From positions 1-64,000 of the forward strand of contig JAABRM010000038.1 of assembly GCA_011390955.1 (NCBI GenBank): a stretch of 64,000 nucleotides of DNA, given 5' to 3'. The notes under the pieces are model-generated. The model ran no database searches. It saw only the letters and a program-made list of their open reading frames with translations, and was not told the origin of the DNA. This DNA comes from Oscillatoriales cyanobacterium (GTDB taxonomy: Bacteria; Cyanobacteriota; Cyanobacteriia; Cyanobacteriales; Laspinemataceae). The position numbers were made by a program, and so were the translations under genes. Shown here piece by piece: positions 18,075 through 26,789 of this stretch; position 1 is the first letter of the stretch; each line of letters opens with the position of its first letter.

Positions 18075-18153
18075 TGTAGGGTGGGCAAAAGTCCATCATC
18101 ATATATGGTAGGGTGGGTAAAATTTTTTGCCCACCCGAAGAATGTTAGGGGCT
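18075..18153. repeat. 78-bp dispersed repeat (copy B)
   Basis: Reverse-complement partner of 12008-12085. It starts TGTAGGGTGGGCAAAA, has the CATCATATATGGTAGGG centre, and ends GAAGAATGTTAGGGGCT. Only a handful of substitutions separate the copies. Confidence 0.85.
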
Positions 18154-18272
18154 GTGGGATGAATTTTTGTCAATGGTATAAACACATATAGCGATCGCCA
18201 TCCCCAGACCAAAAATGAGAATTCGGGTTTTTTTCGGGATATGAAAAAAACCCGGTTTCTGCTATTTAAACC

Positions 18273-18327
18273 GATGGGCAACGGATGGGCAGCGGATGGG
18301 CAACTGATGGGCAACTGATGGGCAACG
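18273..18327. repeat. Five 11-bp tandem units (GATGGGCAACT type)
   Basis: GATGGGC recurs at 18273, 18284, 18295, 18306 and 18317 with exact 11-bp spacing, one helical turn. Minor changes occur at the last two positions. Confidence 0.8.
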
Positions 18328-18517
18328 CATTGTAATACCAAGCCTGAAAAATTATTATTGCTAAAATTACAAAAATTATTTGGTCATTGATGACTTTTTG
18401 TCAATGGTGTAACTTTAGAAATAATTAGCATTAGCTTCTAAAATTCTTGCTACGATTTCGAGGTTAATTTGGGCGCAATGCTTGCGCCCCTACTGTTGTA
18501 TATTTAAATAGAAATAA

Positions 18518-19456
18518 TTAGAAATAATTAGAATCAGCTTGTAAAATGTTCCTACTATCTTCAGCGGAGTTATAGTGAGTAACTTCCTCAATATTATCAG
18601 CAATTCCCTGACAAATTTTATCCAAGGGTAAATCATTATGGTCGTAACCAAAGGGATTTTCTATTTCTACGCCAATTTCCTCAATGCCAAACAAAGCAAA
18701 ACTGACAATAGCAACAAATATCCCTGTCCAAAAACCTAGTTCTTTGACCATTTGAAAGGGCAACATTAAACAATAGAGGAGGATCAGTTGATTCAGATGA
18801 ATTACATAAGCTGGGGGAATTGGTGTTTTCAAAATCCGTTCGCAACCGCCCACATTATCCATTAAACGAGTCATCAAAGTATTAATACTAGCCAGTTGGT
18901 GTACTGTTAAAAGACCCAGGTTGTATTCTTGTTGTAAATAATCCCCTAACCAGTGCGTAATTTTTAGGGGCATATTTTGAGTATTTAGCAAAACTTGGTA
19001 TTGAGAGGGGGAAACCAACGGTTTTAACTCATCACTGGCAGCTTCATAACGGAGATGGAGTTTTTTCGCGATCGCCAAGGCTGCTAATAAACGTAAGGCT
19101 TGAATTTTGCGATCGCGATCGCCCGGTTCAACTTCCTTAATGCTCACCGAAAATTGCCAAGCTAAATTGCGGATTGTATTCACCGTACTGCCCCAAAGTT
19201 TTCTGCCTTCCCAAAAGCGATCGTAAGCGGTATTCGTTCTAAAAACTAGCAATAAACCTAAAACAATACTAGGAATTACACTGCCTAAAATCGGTTGAGA
19301 AACTGGCCATTGATTCAAGTACATCAAAAAAATCAGCAGGCCAAATAATCCACATAATAGAGAACGTTTCCAAACCCCCTGAAACACAGAACCTTTTATG
19401 CTAAAAGTTTTTTTGAGCCAGATATTTTGAAAATTAAAGGGAAATCTCTTGTCCAT
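18518..19456 (-). CDS. Bestrophin family channel protein
   Basis: Predicted membrane anion channel of the bestrophin/UPF0187 (YneE) family. The signature block SVIPSIVLGLLLVFRTNTAYDR-FWEGRKLWG is present near residue 60, with two N-terminal membrane segments (SLLCGLFGLLIFLMYL and the SIVLGLLLVF region). The C-terminal half has another hydrophobic pair (LILLYCLMLPFQMV, GIFVAIVSFALFGIEEIGVEIENPFGYDHNDLPLD), ending in the family-typical ENPFG...DLPLD block. I chose ATG 19456 (MDKRFPF); the frame extends six codons to a TTG at 19474. In cyanobacteria and chloroplasts related proteins tune thylakoid ion balance, but the location here is not shown by the sequence. Confidence 0.92.
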   Translation of the reverse strand: MDKRFPFNFQNIWLKKTFSIKGSVFQGVWKRSLLCGLFGLLIFLMYLNQWPVSQPILGSVIPSIVLGLLLVFRTNTAYDRFWEGRKLWGSTVNTIRNLAWQFSVSIKEVEPGDRDRKIQALRLLAALAIAKKLHLRYEAASDELKPLVSPSQYQVLLNTQNMPLKITHWLGDYLQQEYNLGLLTVHQLASINTLMTRLMDNVGGCERILKTPIPPAYVIHLNQLILLYCLMLPFQMVKELGFWTGIFVAIVSFALFGIEEIGVEIENPFGYDHNDLPLDKICQGIADNIEEVTHYNSAEDSRNILQADSNYF

Positions 19457-19739
19457 AAAATTGCCAATACTCAATTATTCAGGGGATGATTTTACAGGTA
19501 ATCGAGCTAATCTCACTCTGAGATAGATGCCACGCATTCCTAGGAATATACTACCATACAAGTAATACCAAATTCGGCGATCGCACAACCGTTTATTAGG
19601 AGGAAAAAGGACAGAGGAAAAAGGACAGAGGAAAGAGGAACGAGTAAAGAGGAAAATCGTAGGGGCGAGCAAGCGATCGCCCCTACGGAAGAACCGAATT
19701 TGGTTGGTATGAGATTCTGCCATCAGCAAAGCGCAATTT

Positions 19740-20711
19740 TTAGCGACACATAACCAGATTTCCGGCGGAAATAAATCCCGGAATTGGGGCAGTAATTTGC
19801 AGCCATTTGCGGTTGGCATCATTTGGGTCAGGAATTTCTCGATAATTTGGCACTAAATAAACATCGCCTCCGGGTTCTACTCCCCCTAAATAAGTCGCCG
19901 AACTCGAAGCATTCGCCCGAATTGCTAAACCATTGGGGGCGACTCGTCGTTCTACCCGCCGACAAAGTGCAGGATTTTTTTCGGTTGCTGTAGAATTATT
20001 TGCTACGGGAGTTTCTGCCCCAGAAGTTTGCGTATTTCCCGGAATTTGCCCCACATCGTCACACATAATCAGGTTATCTGCGGTAATAAAGCCCGCGATC
20101 GGTGCGGCAATTTCCACCCACAGGATCAGCGATACTTCTTTCTCAGGAATTAGTTGATAATTCGGCACCAACATCACTCGACCACCTGGGGGTAATGCCC
20201 CAAGAGATGGGGAATTTCTTGATGCCTCCGTATGAACGGCTACACCTGCGGCGGATACTTCCCCACTAATGCGACGGCAAAGATTTACCACCCCACTTTC
20301 GCTGGCAGAATTTTGCGGTTGATTAGCCACAGTTTCTTGACAACCAATCAGATTAATTTCACTATTAGGATATCCCACGGCAACATATCCATTAATTGGG
20401 GAAACAATTTCTACCCAAAGTCTCCCATCAGGTCCGGGAATTCTTCTGGCACCTGCGGCGAGGATAACTTGTTGATTTTGCTCTAAACCGCCGATTTGCT
20501 CGGAGCTAGGATCCGGTCGCGATCGCACCGCCAATCCTTTCTCGCTATTCACTTGGCGGCAAAGATTTACCGATGCTTCGGCGACGATTGCGTCACCTTC
20601 AAGCGCACTGGCAAGGGGAGTTGCTGGAGTTTTTAATCCGCCGAAAGAGGAAGCCATAAAAGTTAAAAATATCAGCCATTGACTCCAATGATTTAAGTGT
20701 TTTTTTGACAT
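19740..20711 (-). CDS. Secreted triple SH3b-domain protein
   Basis: A 323-residue exported protein. ATG 20711 (MSKKHLNHW) has an AGGAG eight bases upstream; the open frame further upstream is not supported. An N-terminal hydrophobic signal (WLIFLTFMASSFGG) is followed by three similar bacterial SH3 modules. Each begins with a Cys-Arg motif (LCRQV, LCRRI, LCRRV), continues with LAVRSRPDPSS / VAVHTEASRNS / LAIRANASSSA, and ends in GY/GFI..GN.I/L..C. SH3b repeats usually bind peptidoglycan or cell-wall peptides. The conserved Cys pair per module suggests disulphides, consistent with periplasmic location. No enzymatic domain. Divergent from phoX. Confidence 0.85.
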   Translation of the reverse strand: MSKKHLNHWSQWLIFLTFMASSFGGLKTPATPLASALEGDAIVAEASVNLCRQVNSEKGLAVRSRPDPSSEQIGGLEQNQQVILAAGARRIPGPDGRLWVEIVSPINGYVAVGYPNSEINLIGCQETVANQPQNSASESGVVNLCRRISGEVSAAGVAVHTEASRNSPSLGALPPGGRVMLVPNYQLIPEKEVSLILWVEIAAPIAGFITADNLIMCDDVGQIPGNTQTSGAETPVANNSTATEKNPALCRRVERRVAPNGLAIRANASSSATYLGGVEPGGDVYLVPNYREIPDPNDANRKWLQITAPIPGFISAGNLVMCR

Positions 20712-20884
20712 ATTATTTTCTCCTCTTTTTGGTAAAGCAATATTGTTCTCATATTGCTGTGGGATTTGAGCGATAAGTTTGGGTTTCCAGCCATTCGCCC
20801 CCACCGTTGACGGTGGATCGTGGTGGACGGTTTCCCGTTGACAGAAATCATCACTCCTAAAAAAATATCAGAAGATAACCAAAT

Positions 20885-20914
20885 CTTAAACTACCCTAAA
20901 TCTTATTTAGCCTA
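20885..20914 (+). promoter_or_regulatory. Candidate Pho box upstream of phoX
   Basis: Three CTTAACCT-like 8-mers lie about 11 bp apart: CTTAAACT (20885), CTAAATCT (20896) and TTTAGCCT (20906), ending about 60 bp before phoX. Tandem 8-mers with about 3-bp spacers are the known SphR/PhoB box layout in cyanobacteria. The match is imperfect, so this is inferred from sequence and context. Confidence 0.4.
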
Positions 20915-20971
20915 AAATTTGGGGAAATCTACGATTGGCGATCGCCTTTACCCCTTACCCAATTAAGCCAA

Positions 20972-23113
20972 ATGAAAATTAAACGTAGACATTTCCTCAT
21001 GTTTCTCGGCATGAGTATTGGTGCCGCTTGTACAGGTCGCCCCAATGCCCCCGTATCCCAAGATCCGCTCGGCAAAACCACTGGTCTAAGCTTTCAGCCC
21101 ATCTTTGGCCCAATGCCGTTAGATGTGAATCAGATTAATGTGAGCGAACAAGCCCAAGCATTCAGTAACTATGAAGTAATGGATGATTTAGTTTTACCAG
21201 AAGGTTTCAGCTATGAGGTAATTGCTGCCTGGGGGGATAAATTAGGAGATTCTCGTGTCGGTTACAACAATGACTATCTTTCCTTTATTCTCACCAGTGA
21301 AAATGAAGGATACTTAACCGCTAATTTTGAATATATCAGCGGCAAAACTTGGATGCAGACTTACGAGCAAGTCATCGGTAAATCCCTGCCTTTTGCGGAA
21401 GTAATCAAAGCCCTAAAAGACAAAAAAGGGAAAATTGATGCTTATAGTTTGCCAGAGAAAAATACCCTGAAAGAACAAATTCGGCAAATTTCTTTACAAG
21501 CCTTAGAAGACCAGGGAATTGGGGTAATGTTCCTCCGCCGAGACAACCAGGGCAAATGGCAGCGCGTCTCCTCCCCAGGGGAACGGCGCATTTCTGGGAT
21601 TGCTGGTTTAAAAAGTCATTATTTAAAAGCAACTGGCCCCGCCGTCGCAATTTTTAACCAACAAAAGAAACAAGGATATGATGATAATTTAGGGGCAAAA
21701 ATTGTTGGCACTTTCGGCAATTGTGCCGGAGGAACTTCGCCTTGGGGAACGGTATTTAGCGCTGAAGAAAATTTCCAAGATCAAGTGCCAGAACCCGTCT
21801 ATGCTGATGGTTCTTCTTTTGCCCCAGGGGAACGACCGTTTGTGATTTCTGGAGATATTGACGGACAGGGAAATGTCTTAGGTTTAGCGGGGAATAAATA
21901 CGGCTGGATGGTGGAAGTTGACCCGGCTAATCCCAATGATTATGGCACGAAACATACTTGGTTGGGACGGTATCGCCACGAAGCGGTGGCATTTTTGGCG
22001 GTAGCGGGCAAACCTTTGGCGGTCTATTCTGGGTGCGATCGCCGGGGCGGTCACTTCTACAAATTTGTCAGCAAAGGCATTGTTTCCCACCCCAAAGATA
22101 AGGCAAATTCCCAATTAATGAATGAGGGAATGCTGTATGGGGCGGTATTTGAACCGGGAGGAAAAGGCCGTTGGTTGCCCCTGAGTCCAGAAACTCCGGT
22201 TAATCCCGTGATGCCTTCCACCGTTGCCGGGGGAATGGTGCCATTGCCCAAACGTCCAGAGGGGGGTATTTTTGAGATTAAACAAGATCGAGAGGCGATC
22301 GCCTTTAAACAAAAATATAAAACTCTTGGGGATCTATATAATGGCAATCCCCAAGAAAAACAAGGGGCAATTTTAATTGACGCTCACTTTGCTGCCAATG
22401 CTGCCGGTGTCACCTGCACTGCCCGTCCCGAAGACTCCGAAACCGGAACTGATGGCACTATTTATATTGCCTTTACCTCTGGTTCTCCCGGTGGAGATGG
22501 TGGCCCGGATCTACAAATATTTTCTGGTCCCAATGGAGAACCTTGGGAATATGGCTGGATTATGAGCTTAAAAGAAGATGAAAATGACCCCAGTTCCCAG
22601 ACTTTTCAGTGGGATATGTTAGCAATGGGCGGTGAACCAGCCGATGGTGGTGCCGGTTTTTCTAATCCTGATAACGTAACGATCGATCCAGCCAATAATG
22701 TCTGGATGGTCACGGATATTTCCACCGATAAACATAACAACCCTAAAGACAAAAAGCGTCAAGGTTGCTTTGGCAATAACTCAATTTGGCATATTCCCAC
22801 CACTGGAGAAAATGCCGGAAATGCTTACTTATTTGGCATTGGTCCAATGGATTGTGAAATTTGTGGGCTATTTTTTACCCCAGACCAAAAAAGCTTATTT
22901 TTAGCCGTTCAACATCCGGGAGAAATGAATGGAATTCGCCAAAATAGTGCCAGTGAAACTCGTGATTTCGTGATGAAAACCACCGAGGGACAAGAGTTTA
23001 CCCAAAAACGCATTGTTCCCATTGGTTCTAATTGGCCTGGTAGACAAGAAAATGACCCACCTCGACCGGCGATCGTAGCCGTTCAGCGCTTAAATTCCCA
23101 GGCGATTACCTAA
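20972..23113 (+). CDS. phoX: PhoX-family alkaline phosphatase (DUF839)
   Basis: Calcium/iron-dependent alkaline phosphatase family that hydrolyses phosphomonoesters outside the cytoplasm during phosphate limitation. The N-terminus has a Tat-type signal (KIKRRHFLMFLGMSIGAAC), with a Cys at position 20 that could also be lipidated. Family blocks include FGNCAGGTSPWGTVFSAEENF, GRYRHEAVAF, YSGCDRRGGHFYKFVS, DNVTIDPANNVWMVTD and FFTPDQKSLFLAVQHPGE. At 713 residues it is typical of cyanobacterial PhoX. The start ATG 20972 begins the signal. A Pho-box-like element lies upstream, and three tandem repeat arrays follow the 3' end. A Na/Pi cotransporter gene 4 kb away fits a phosphate theme. Confidence 0.93.
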   Translation: MKIKRRHFLMFLGMSIGAACTGRPNAPVSQDPLGKTTGLSFQPIFGPMPLDVNQINVSEQAQAFSNYEVMDDLVLPEGFSYEVIAAWGDKLGDSRVGYNNDYLSFILTSENEGYLTANFEYISGKTWMQTYEQVIGKSLPFAEVIKALKDKKGKIDAYSLPEKNTLKEQIRQISLQALEDQGIGVMFLRRDNQGKWQRVSSPGERRISGIAGLKSHYLKATGPAVAIFNQQKKQGYDDNLGAKIVGTFGNCAGGTSPWGTVFSAEENFQDQVPEPVYADGSSFAPGERPFVISGDIDGQGNVLGLAGNKYGWMVEVDPANPNDYGTKHTWLGRYRHEAVAFLAVAGKPLAVYSGCDRRGGHFYKFVSKGIVSHPKDKANSQLMNEGMLYGAVFEPGGKGRWLPLSPETPVNPVMPSTVAGGMVPLPKRPEGGIFEIKQDREAIAFKQKYKTLGDLYNGNPQEKQGAILIDAHFAANAAGVTCTARPEDSETGTDGTIYIAFTSGSPGGDGGPDLQIFSGPNGEPWEYGWIMSLKEDENDPSSQTFQWDMLAMGGEPADGGAGFSNPDNVTIDPANNVWMVTDISTDKHNNPKDKKRQGCFGNNSIWHIPTTGENAGNAYLFGIGPMDCEICGLFFTPDQKSLFLAVQHPGEMNGIRQNSASETRDFVMKTTEGQEFTQKRIVPIGSNWPGRQENDPPRPAIVAVQRLNSQAIT

Positions 23114-23220
23114 AATTATCCCCGGTTTTTTTGATTTTTTCATACCCTTTTTTATCTCCTACAAATTTATCGATCGCAAATGCCTAAGTAGGTGGGCAGA
23201 AATAAATGCAGACCATATCA

Positions 23221-23284
23221 GAGGCGCAGAGGCGCAGAGGAGCAGAGGAGCAGAGGCGCAGAGGCGCAGAGGCGCAGAGGAGCG
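23221..23284. repeat. Eight 8-bp tandem units GAGGCGCA / GAGGAGCA
   Basis: Eight uninterrupted octamers: five GAGGCGCA, two GAGGAGCA and a final GAGGAGCG. Confidence 0.95.
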
Positions 23285-23372
23285 GGGGGAAGAGGGAATA
23301 ATTGATAATTGACAATTGATAATTGATAATTTTGTTAATTGTCAATTATCAATTGTTAATTGTTAATTTCCC

Positions 23373-23456
23373 CCCTACACCCTACACCCTACACCCTACA
23401 CCCTACACCCTACACCCTACACCCTACACCCTACACCCTACACCCTACACCCTACA
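23373..23456. repeat. Twelve perfect CCCTACA heptamers
   Basis: 84 bp of exact CCCTACA repeats, the longest heptamer array in the window. It directly follows an AATTGATA/TTATCAATT hairpin-forming block. Confidence 0.97.
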
Positions 23457-23567
23457 CCCGTCCCTCCAGACCTCGAACACGGTTCCGGGAAGCACAACTC
23501 CCCGATTTCTTAGCTTCTGCACTAATATGCAATAGGTTCCGATCCTCTAATAATTACGGAGAAATAC

Positions 23568-24017
23568 ATGGATTTATCGAATTCACAACTATTCCTCAAG
23601 CGCAATGTAATCGTGAAAGCGGTGGTGACGCCACGATGGAAAGAAGAAGTCCAACAACAATTACAAGCGCAAATTAACCAACTGGATACTCAGTTACAGC
23701 AGATCGAAATCCAAGCCAACCGAGCGATGAGTGATTTGCAAAGACAGAGTGCTACTGTCGGTAACGCACAAATCCAGCAACAGATGGAAAGTCTTCAATC
23801 TCAGGTTAACAATCAGCAACGAAAATTGCTGGATCAGAAAAATCAGATTTTGCAAAACTTGCAACAAGTCCAGACCTTAGAACTGGAAACAGAAGTCACT
23901 CAAACTCAGGTTGAAAGCTTTTTTACCGTTGAACTGGGTGAGAATCTGATTAAAAAAATGCAAGTGGAAATTTTATTGCGGGATGGCATCGTTGAAGAAA
24001 TTCGTGGCGATCTATAA
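23568..24017 (+). CDS. YlqD-like coiled-coil protein
   Basis: A 149-residue soluble protein. The N-terminal strand (LFLKRNVIVKAVVTPRWKEE) leads into a long Gln-rich coiled coil (about 28-115). A C-terminal beta segment (ELGENLIKKMQVEILLRDGIVEEIRGDL) follows. The layout matches the YlqD family of Firmicutes and cyanobacteria, whose function is not established. A good Shine-Dalgarno (GGAG) precedes ATG 23568. Single gene between phoX and pdhC. The family name is from overall pattern. Confidence 0.75.
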   Translation: MDLSNSQLFLKRNVIVKAVVTPRWKEEVQQQLQAQINQLDTQLQQIEIQANRAMSDLQRQSATVGNAQIQQQMESLQSQVNNQQRKLLDQKNQILQNLQQVQTLELETEVTQTQVESFFTVELGENLIKKMQVEILLRDGIVEEIRGDL

Positions 24018-24299
24018 CGGCATGAGCGATTCGCACGTTGCTCAGGCGAGGGAATCGCCCATGATGCCAGACTGATAATGCCAGGAAAATAATTTGGCGA
24101 ATTGTATCCGTGGTGTCCAGCATCACGGTACAATGCCATTTGACCTAATTTTGTTTGGTTAGGCTTACGCATCCCTATTGATATTTATTTGTAGGGGATC
24201 TGCCGATCGCGGTGGTTGATTCTATCGACCAGATCGATCTGCGGGTCGATCGGCGTACATTTTGTTTTATTTTAGCGTCTAGTCGGAAACTTTCTCCCC
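24018..24299. other. Leader region of pdhC
   Basis: No coding frame. An imperfect stem formed by GGCAT..GCGATTC and GAATCGCCCATGATGCC lies at about 24020-24073. Another is formed by CTGCCGATCG and CGATCGGCG at about 24200-24255. I cannot assign either to a known RNA family. Confidence 0.4.
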
Positions 24300-25598
24300 A
24301 TGATTCACGAAGTTTTCATGCCCGCCCTGAGCTCCACAATGACCGAAGGTAAAATTGTTTCCTGGGAAAAAGCCCTAGGGGACAAGGTGGAAAAAGGGGA
24401 AACCGTTTTAATTGTCGAGTCGGATAAGGCTGATATGGACGTAGAGTCCTTTTATTCCGGGTACTTGGCAACGATTATTGTCCCTGCCGGTGGTACAGCC
24501 CCAGTAGGAGAGGCGATCGCTTTTCTCGCGGAAACGGAAGCGGAAATCGAAGCGGCAAAACAGAAGGCGAAAAATCTGTCGCAACCCCCTGCCAGCACCA
24601 GTGCTGCACCAGCCAGCGCCCCAGCGCCCAAAGCAGCCGCAACGACTGCCCCTGCCGTACCTGCCACTGTGGACAATGGTCGCACCGTTGCCTCCCCCCG
24701 TGCGAAAAAGTTGGCCAAAGAACTCAAAGTTAATTTAGATACTCTAAAGGGTAGTGGGCCGCATGGTCGGATTGTGGCGGAAGATGTGGAAGCAGCCGCT
24801 GGGTTGCAACCAGCCGCTGCCGTGGCGACTCCGGTCGTTGCTCCCGTTGCTCCCGTTGCCCCGTCACCAGTCCCCACCGTGACTCGAACCGCGACCCCCG
24901 TGGCGACGCCAGCCCCGTCAGCCCCCGGTCAAGTGGTGCCGTTAAATACCCTGCAAAAAGCAGTGGTGGCGAATATGAACGCCAGCTTGGAGATGCCGGT
25001 GTTCCGCGTTGGCTATACGATTACTACGGATAATTTGGATCGACTCTATAAGCAACTGAAGCCCAAGGGCGTGACCATGACTGCTTTGTTGGCTAAGGCG
25101 GTGGCGAATACGTTGCAGAAACATCCGATTATGAATGCCAGTTATCGGGATGGGGCGATCGCCTATAGTAGTGCGATTAACATTGCGGTCGGTGTGGCGA
25201 TGCCCGATGGCGGTTTAATTACCCCAGTGCTGCAAAATGCTGACCAGTTGGATATTTATTCTCTGTCGCGAGTTTGGCAGGATTTGGTGGAACGGGCTAG
25301 AGCTAAGAAACTCCAACCCCCAGAATACAACAGCGGTACTTTCAGCATCTCTAATTTAGGGATGTTTGGGGTAGACCGTTTTGATGCGGTGCTGTCACCC
25401 GGTCAAGGGGCGATTATGGCGATCGGTGCTTCCCGTCCGCAAGTAGTAGCCACTGACGATGGAATGTTCGGGGTGAAACGTCAGATGCAGGTGAATGTTA
25501 CTTGCGATCATCGGGTGATTTATGGCGCTCATACCGCTGCTTTCTTGCAAGATTTGGCCCAATTAATTGAGACTAAGCCTGAATCTTTGACGATGTAA
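24300..25598 (+). CDS. pdhC: Dihydrolipoamide acetyltransferase, E2 of pyruvate dehydrogenase
   Basis: Core E2 subunit of the pyruvate dehydrogenase complex. It transfers the acetyl group from lipoamide to CoA, making acetyl-CoA. One N-terminal lipoyl domain has the lipoylated Lys43 in ESDKADMDVES. An Ala/Pro-rich linker follows, then the peripheral-subunit-binding domain (about 126-165, ASPRAKKLAKELKVNL...GPHGRIVAEDV), a second Ala/Pro/Val linker, and the catalytic domain with the active-site block CDHRVIYGAHTA. At 432 residues with a single lipoyl domain it matches cyanobacterial PDH E2. ATG 24300 begins MIHEVFMPALSSTM; no strong Shine-Dalgarno. The AGAAACCSGGTTTCT element follows the stop codon. 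Confidence 0.95.
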   Translation: MIHEVFMPALSSTMTEGKIVSWEKALGDKVEKGETVLIVESDKADMDVESFYSGYLATIIVPAGGTAPVGEAIAFLAETEAEIEAAKQKAKNLSQPPASTSAAPASAPAPKAAATTAPAVPATVDNGRTVASPRAKKLAKELKVNLDTLKGSGPHGRIVAEDVEAAAGLQPAAAVATPVVAPVAPVAPSPVPTVTRTATPVATPAPSAPGQVVPLNTLQKAVVANMNASLEMPVFRVGYTITTDNLDRLYKQLKPKGVTMTALLAKAVANTLQKHPIMNASYRDGAIAYSSAINIAVGVAMPDGGLITPVLQNADQLDIYSLSRVWQDLVERARAKKLQPPEYNSGTFSISNLGMFGVDRFDAVLSPGQGAIMAIGASRPQVVATDDGMFGVKRQMQVNVTCDHRVIYGAHTAAFLQDLAQLIETKPESLTM

Positions 25599-25600
25599 TC

Positions 25601-25669
25601 AAGAAACCGGGTTGCTGGGTTAACTTAGGGGAAAAAGCCTCTGATTGTTGCCGAGAAACCCGGTTTCTA
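25601..25669. repeat. AGAAACCSGGTTTCT paired element after pdhC
   Basis: A 69-bp unit bounded by AAGAAACCGGGTTGCT and GAGAAACCCGGTTTCTA; the ends could pair as a long hairpin. Related units occur at 40260-40326, 42973-43040 and 57992-58059. It may serve as a terminator for pdhC. Confidence 0.75.
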
Positions 25670-25826
25670 TATGGTTATGGCGATCGCTTTTTTAGGTTTT
25701 GTGGGCGAATTTTATGGAAAAAATTTAATTGAATATTATTGAGAATAATTGAGATTAATTCAGATTAAATCGCTCCCTAAATTTTTGATTAATTATTGTT
25801 AATTTTAGTTTATTTGAGGTGAAAAA

Positions 25827-26534
25827 ATGACGAAAAAAAAGCAACCTATTAGAACATTAGCAGTTGATATTGGCGGCAGTGGGATTAAAACCATTGTATT
25901 AGATGAAGCGGGAGAACCTTTGACGGAACGCAACCGGGTGCCGACTCCCAATCCCGCACAACCAGAACCAGTGATTCAAGCGATCGCCTCTTTAGCCACC
26001 GAACAAGGGGAATTTGACCGAGTATCTGTGGGTTTTCCCGGAGTGGTGCGACATGGAGTGATTTACACCGCAGTGAATTTACATCCTGATTGGGTTAAGT
26101 TTAATTTAGCAACTGTCCTATCAGAACGGTTAGGAAAACCCGTGCGAGTTTGTAATGATGCGGATATGCAAGGGTTAGGCGCGATCGCTGGTTTGGGAGT
26201 AGAATTAGTCATTACTCTCGGCACGGGATTTGGTACAGCTTTGTTTGTGGATGGCAAATTAGTCCCGAATTTGGAAGGGGGACATCATCAATTTAGAAAA
26301 GGCGAAACCTACGAACAACAATTAAGCCGAAATGCCTTAGACGAAATTGGCAAAAAACGCTGGAATAAACGATTAGAAAAAGCCCTAGAATCTTGGCAAA
26401 ATCTGTTTAACTGCGATCGCATCTATATCGGTGGGGGCGAAGCCAAAAAAATTGCGATCGACTTACCAGAAAATGTCACAATTATCCCCAATATTAACGG
26501 CTTATTGGGTGGCATTGCCTTGTGGAAAGATTAG
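25827..26534 (+). CDS. ROK-family kinase, polyphosphate-glucokinase-like
   Basis: A 235-residue sugar kinase of the ROK/PPGK group. The N-terminal phosphate loop LAVDIGGSGIKTIVLDEAGE, GFPGVVRHG, the catalytic-Asp block VCNDADMQGLG, and LGTGFGTALFVDG are all present. Short length and lack of the zinc-binding ROK cysteine motif fit polyphosphate-dependent glucokinases, which phosphorylate glucose from polyphosphate or ATP. The donor cannot be read from sequence with certainty. ATG 25827 follows GAGGTGAAAAA, a clear Shine-Dalgarno. Monocistronic, with a G/C-rich hairpin 50 bp downstream. Confidence 0.88.
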   Translation: MTKKKQPIRTLAVDIGGSGIKTIVLDEAGEPLTERNRVPTPNPAQPEPVIQAIASLATEQGEFDRVSVGFPGVVRHGVIYTAVNLHPDWVKFNLATVLSERLGKPVRVCNDADMQGLGAIAGLGVELVITLGTGFGTALFVDGKLVPNLEGGHHQFRKGETYEQQLSRNALDEIGKKRWNKRLEKALESWQNLFNCDRIYIGGGEAKKIAIDLPENVTIIPNINGLLGGIALWKD

Positions 26535-26585
26535 ACAATAAAGATTAGACAATTCTGGCTTTCATAGCGATCTCGATCCCCCCAA

Positions 26586-26604
26586 CCCCCCTTAAAAAGG
26601 GGGG
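26586..26604. terminator. CCCCCC-TTAAAAA-GGGGGG hairpin after the ROK kinase gene
   Basis: A perfect six-base-pair G/C stem with a 7-base loop, followed by CTTTGA. This hairpin family is common at cyanobacterial gene ends. Without a proper T-tract it is only a probable terminator. Confidence 0.45.
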
Positions 26605-26691
26605 CTTTGAACGAATGAAATCTTTTTTGTGGATTAAGGATATCTATAGGAATAATTTTTGAATTTGGTATTATCTACAGCACTTGGCAGA

Positions 26692-26770
26692 GTTATGAAG
26701 TACAAAAAAACCTGTCATTCCCGCGCAGGCGGGAATCCAGAAAACCGCTGTACTTCATCGGGATCATAAC
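26692..26770. repeat. dRS3-like palindrome nested in a larger inverted repeat
   Basis: ATTCCCGCGCAGGCGGGAAT at 26717-26736 fits the ATTCCCN8GGGAAT pattern known as dRS3 in Neisseria. It sits inside an outer inverted repeat ATGAAGTAC (26695-26703) / GTACTTCAT (26750-26758). The element separates convergent genes. Confidence 0.75.
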
Positions 26771-26789
26771 CGCTATACGCCCATAAAAT

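Larger units (their letters stand above)
18057..18517. other. 461-bp intergenic region between convergent genes
   Basis: It contains copy B of the 78-bp dispersed repeat (18075-18153), an AACCCGGTTTCT half-element near 18250, five 11-bp GATGGGCAACT-type units (18273-18327) and the TTTTTGTCAATGGT direct repeat (about 18165 and 18395). No gene seen. Confidence 0.6.
23114..23567. other. 454-bp intergenic region filled with repeats
   Basis: Apart from about 100 bp after phoX, this is almost all repeat DNA: eight 8-bp units (23221-23284), AATTGATA and its complement (about 23298-23365), and twelve CCCTACA units (23373-23456). The last 100 bp precede the YlqD-like gene, with its Shine-Dalgarno ACGGAG at about 23556. 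Confidence 0.7.

Noticed and set aside
19475-19822. 115-residue minus-strand frame between the bestrophin and SH3b genes
   Set aside because: It overlaps the 3' end of the SH3b gene in another frame and has no protein-like pattern.
23373-23456. CRISPR-like regular array
   Set aside because: A simple 7-bp tandem repeat with no spacers and no cas genes.
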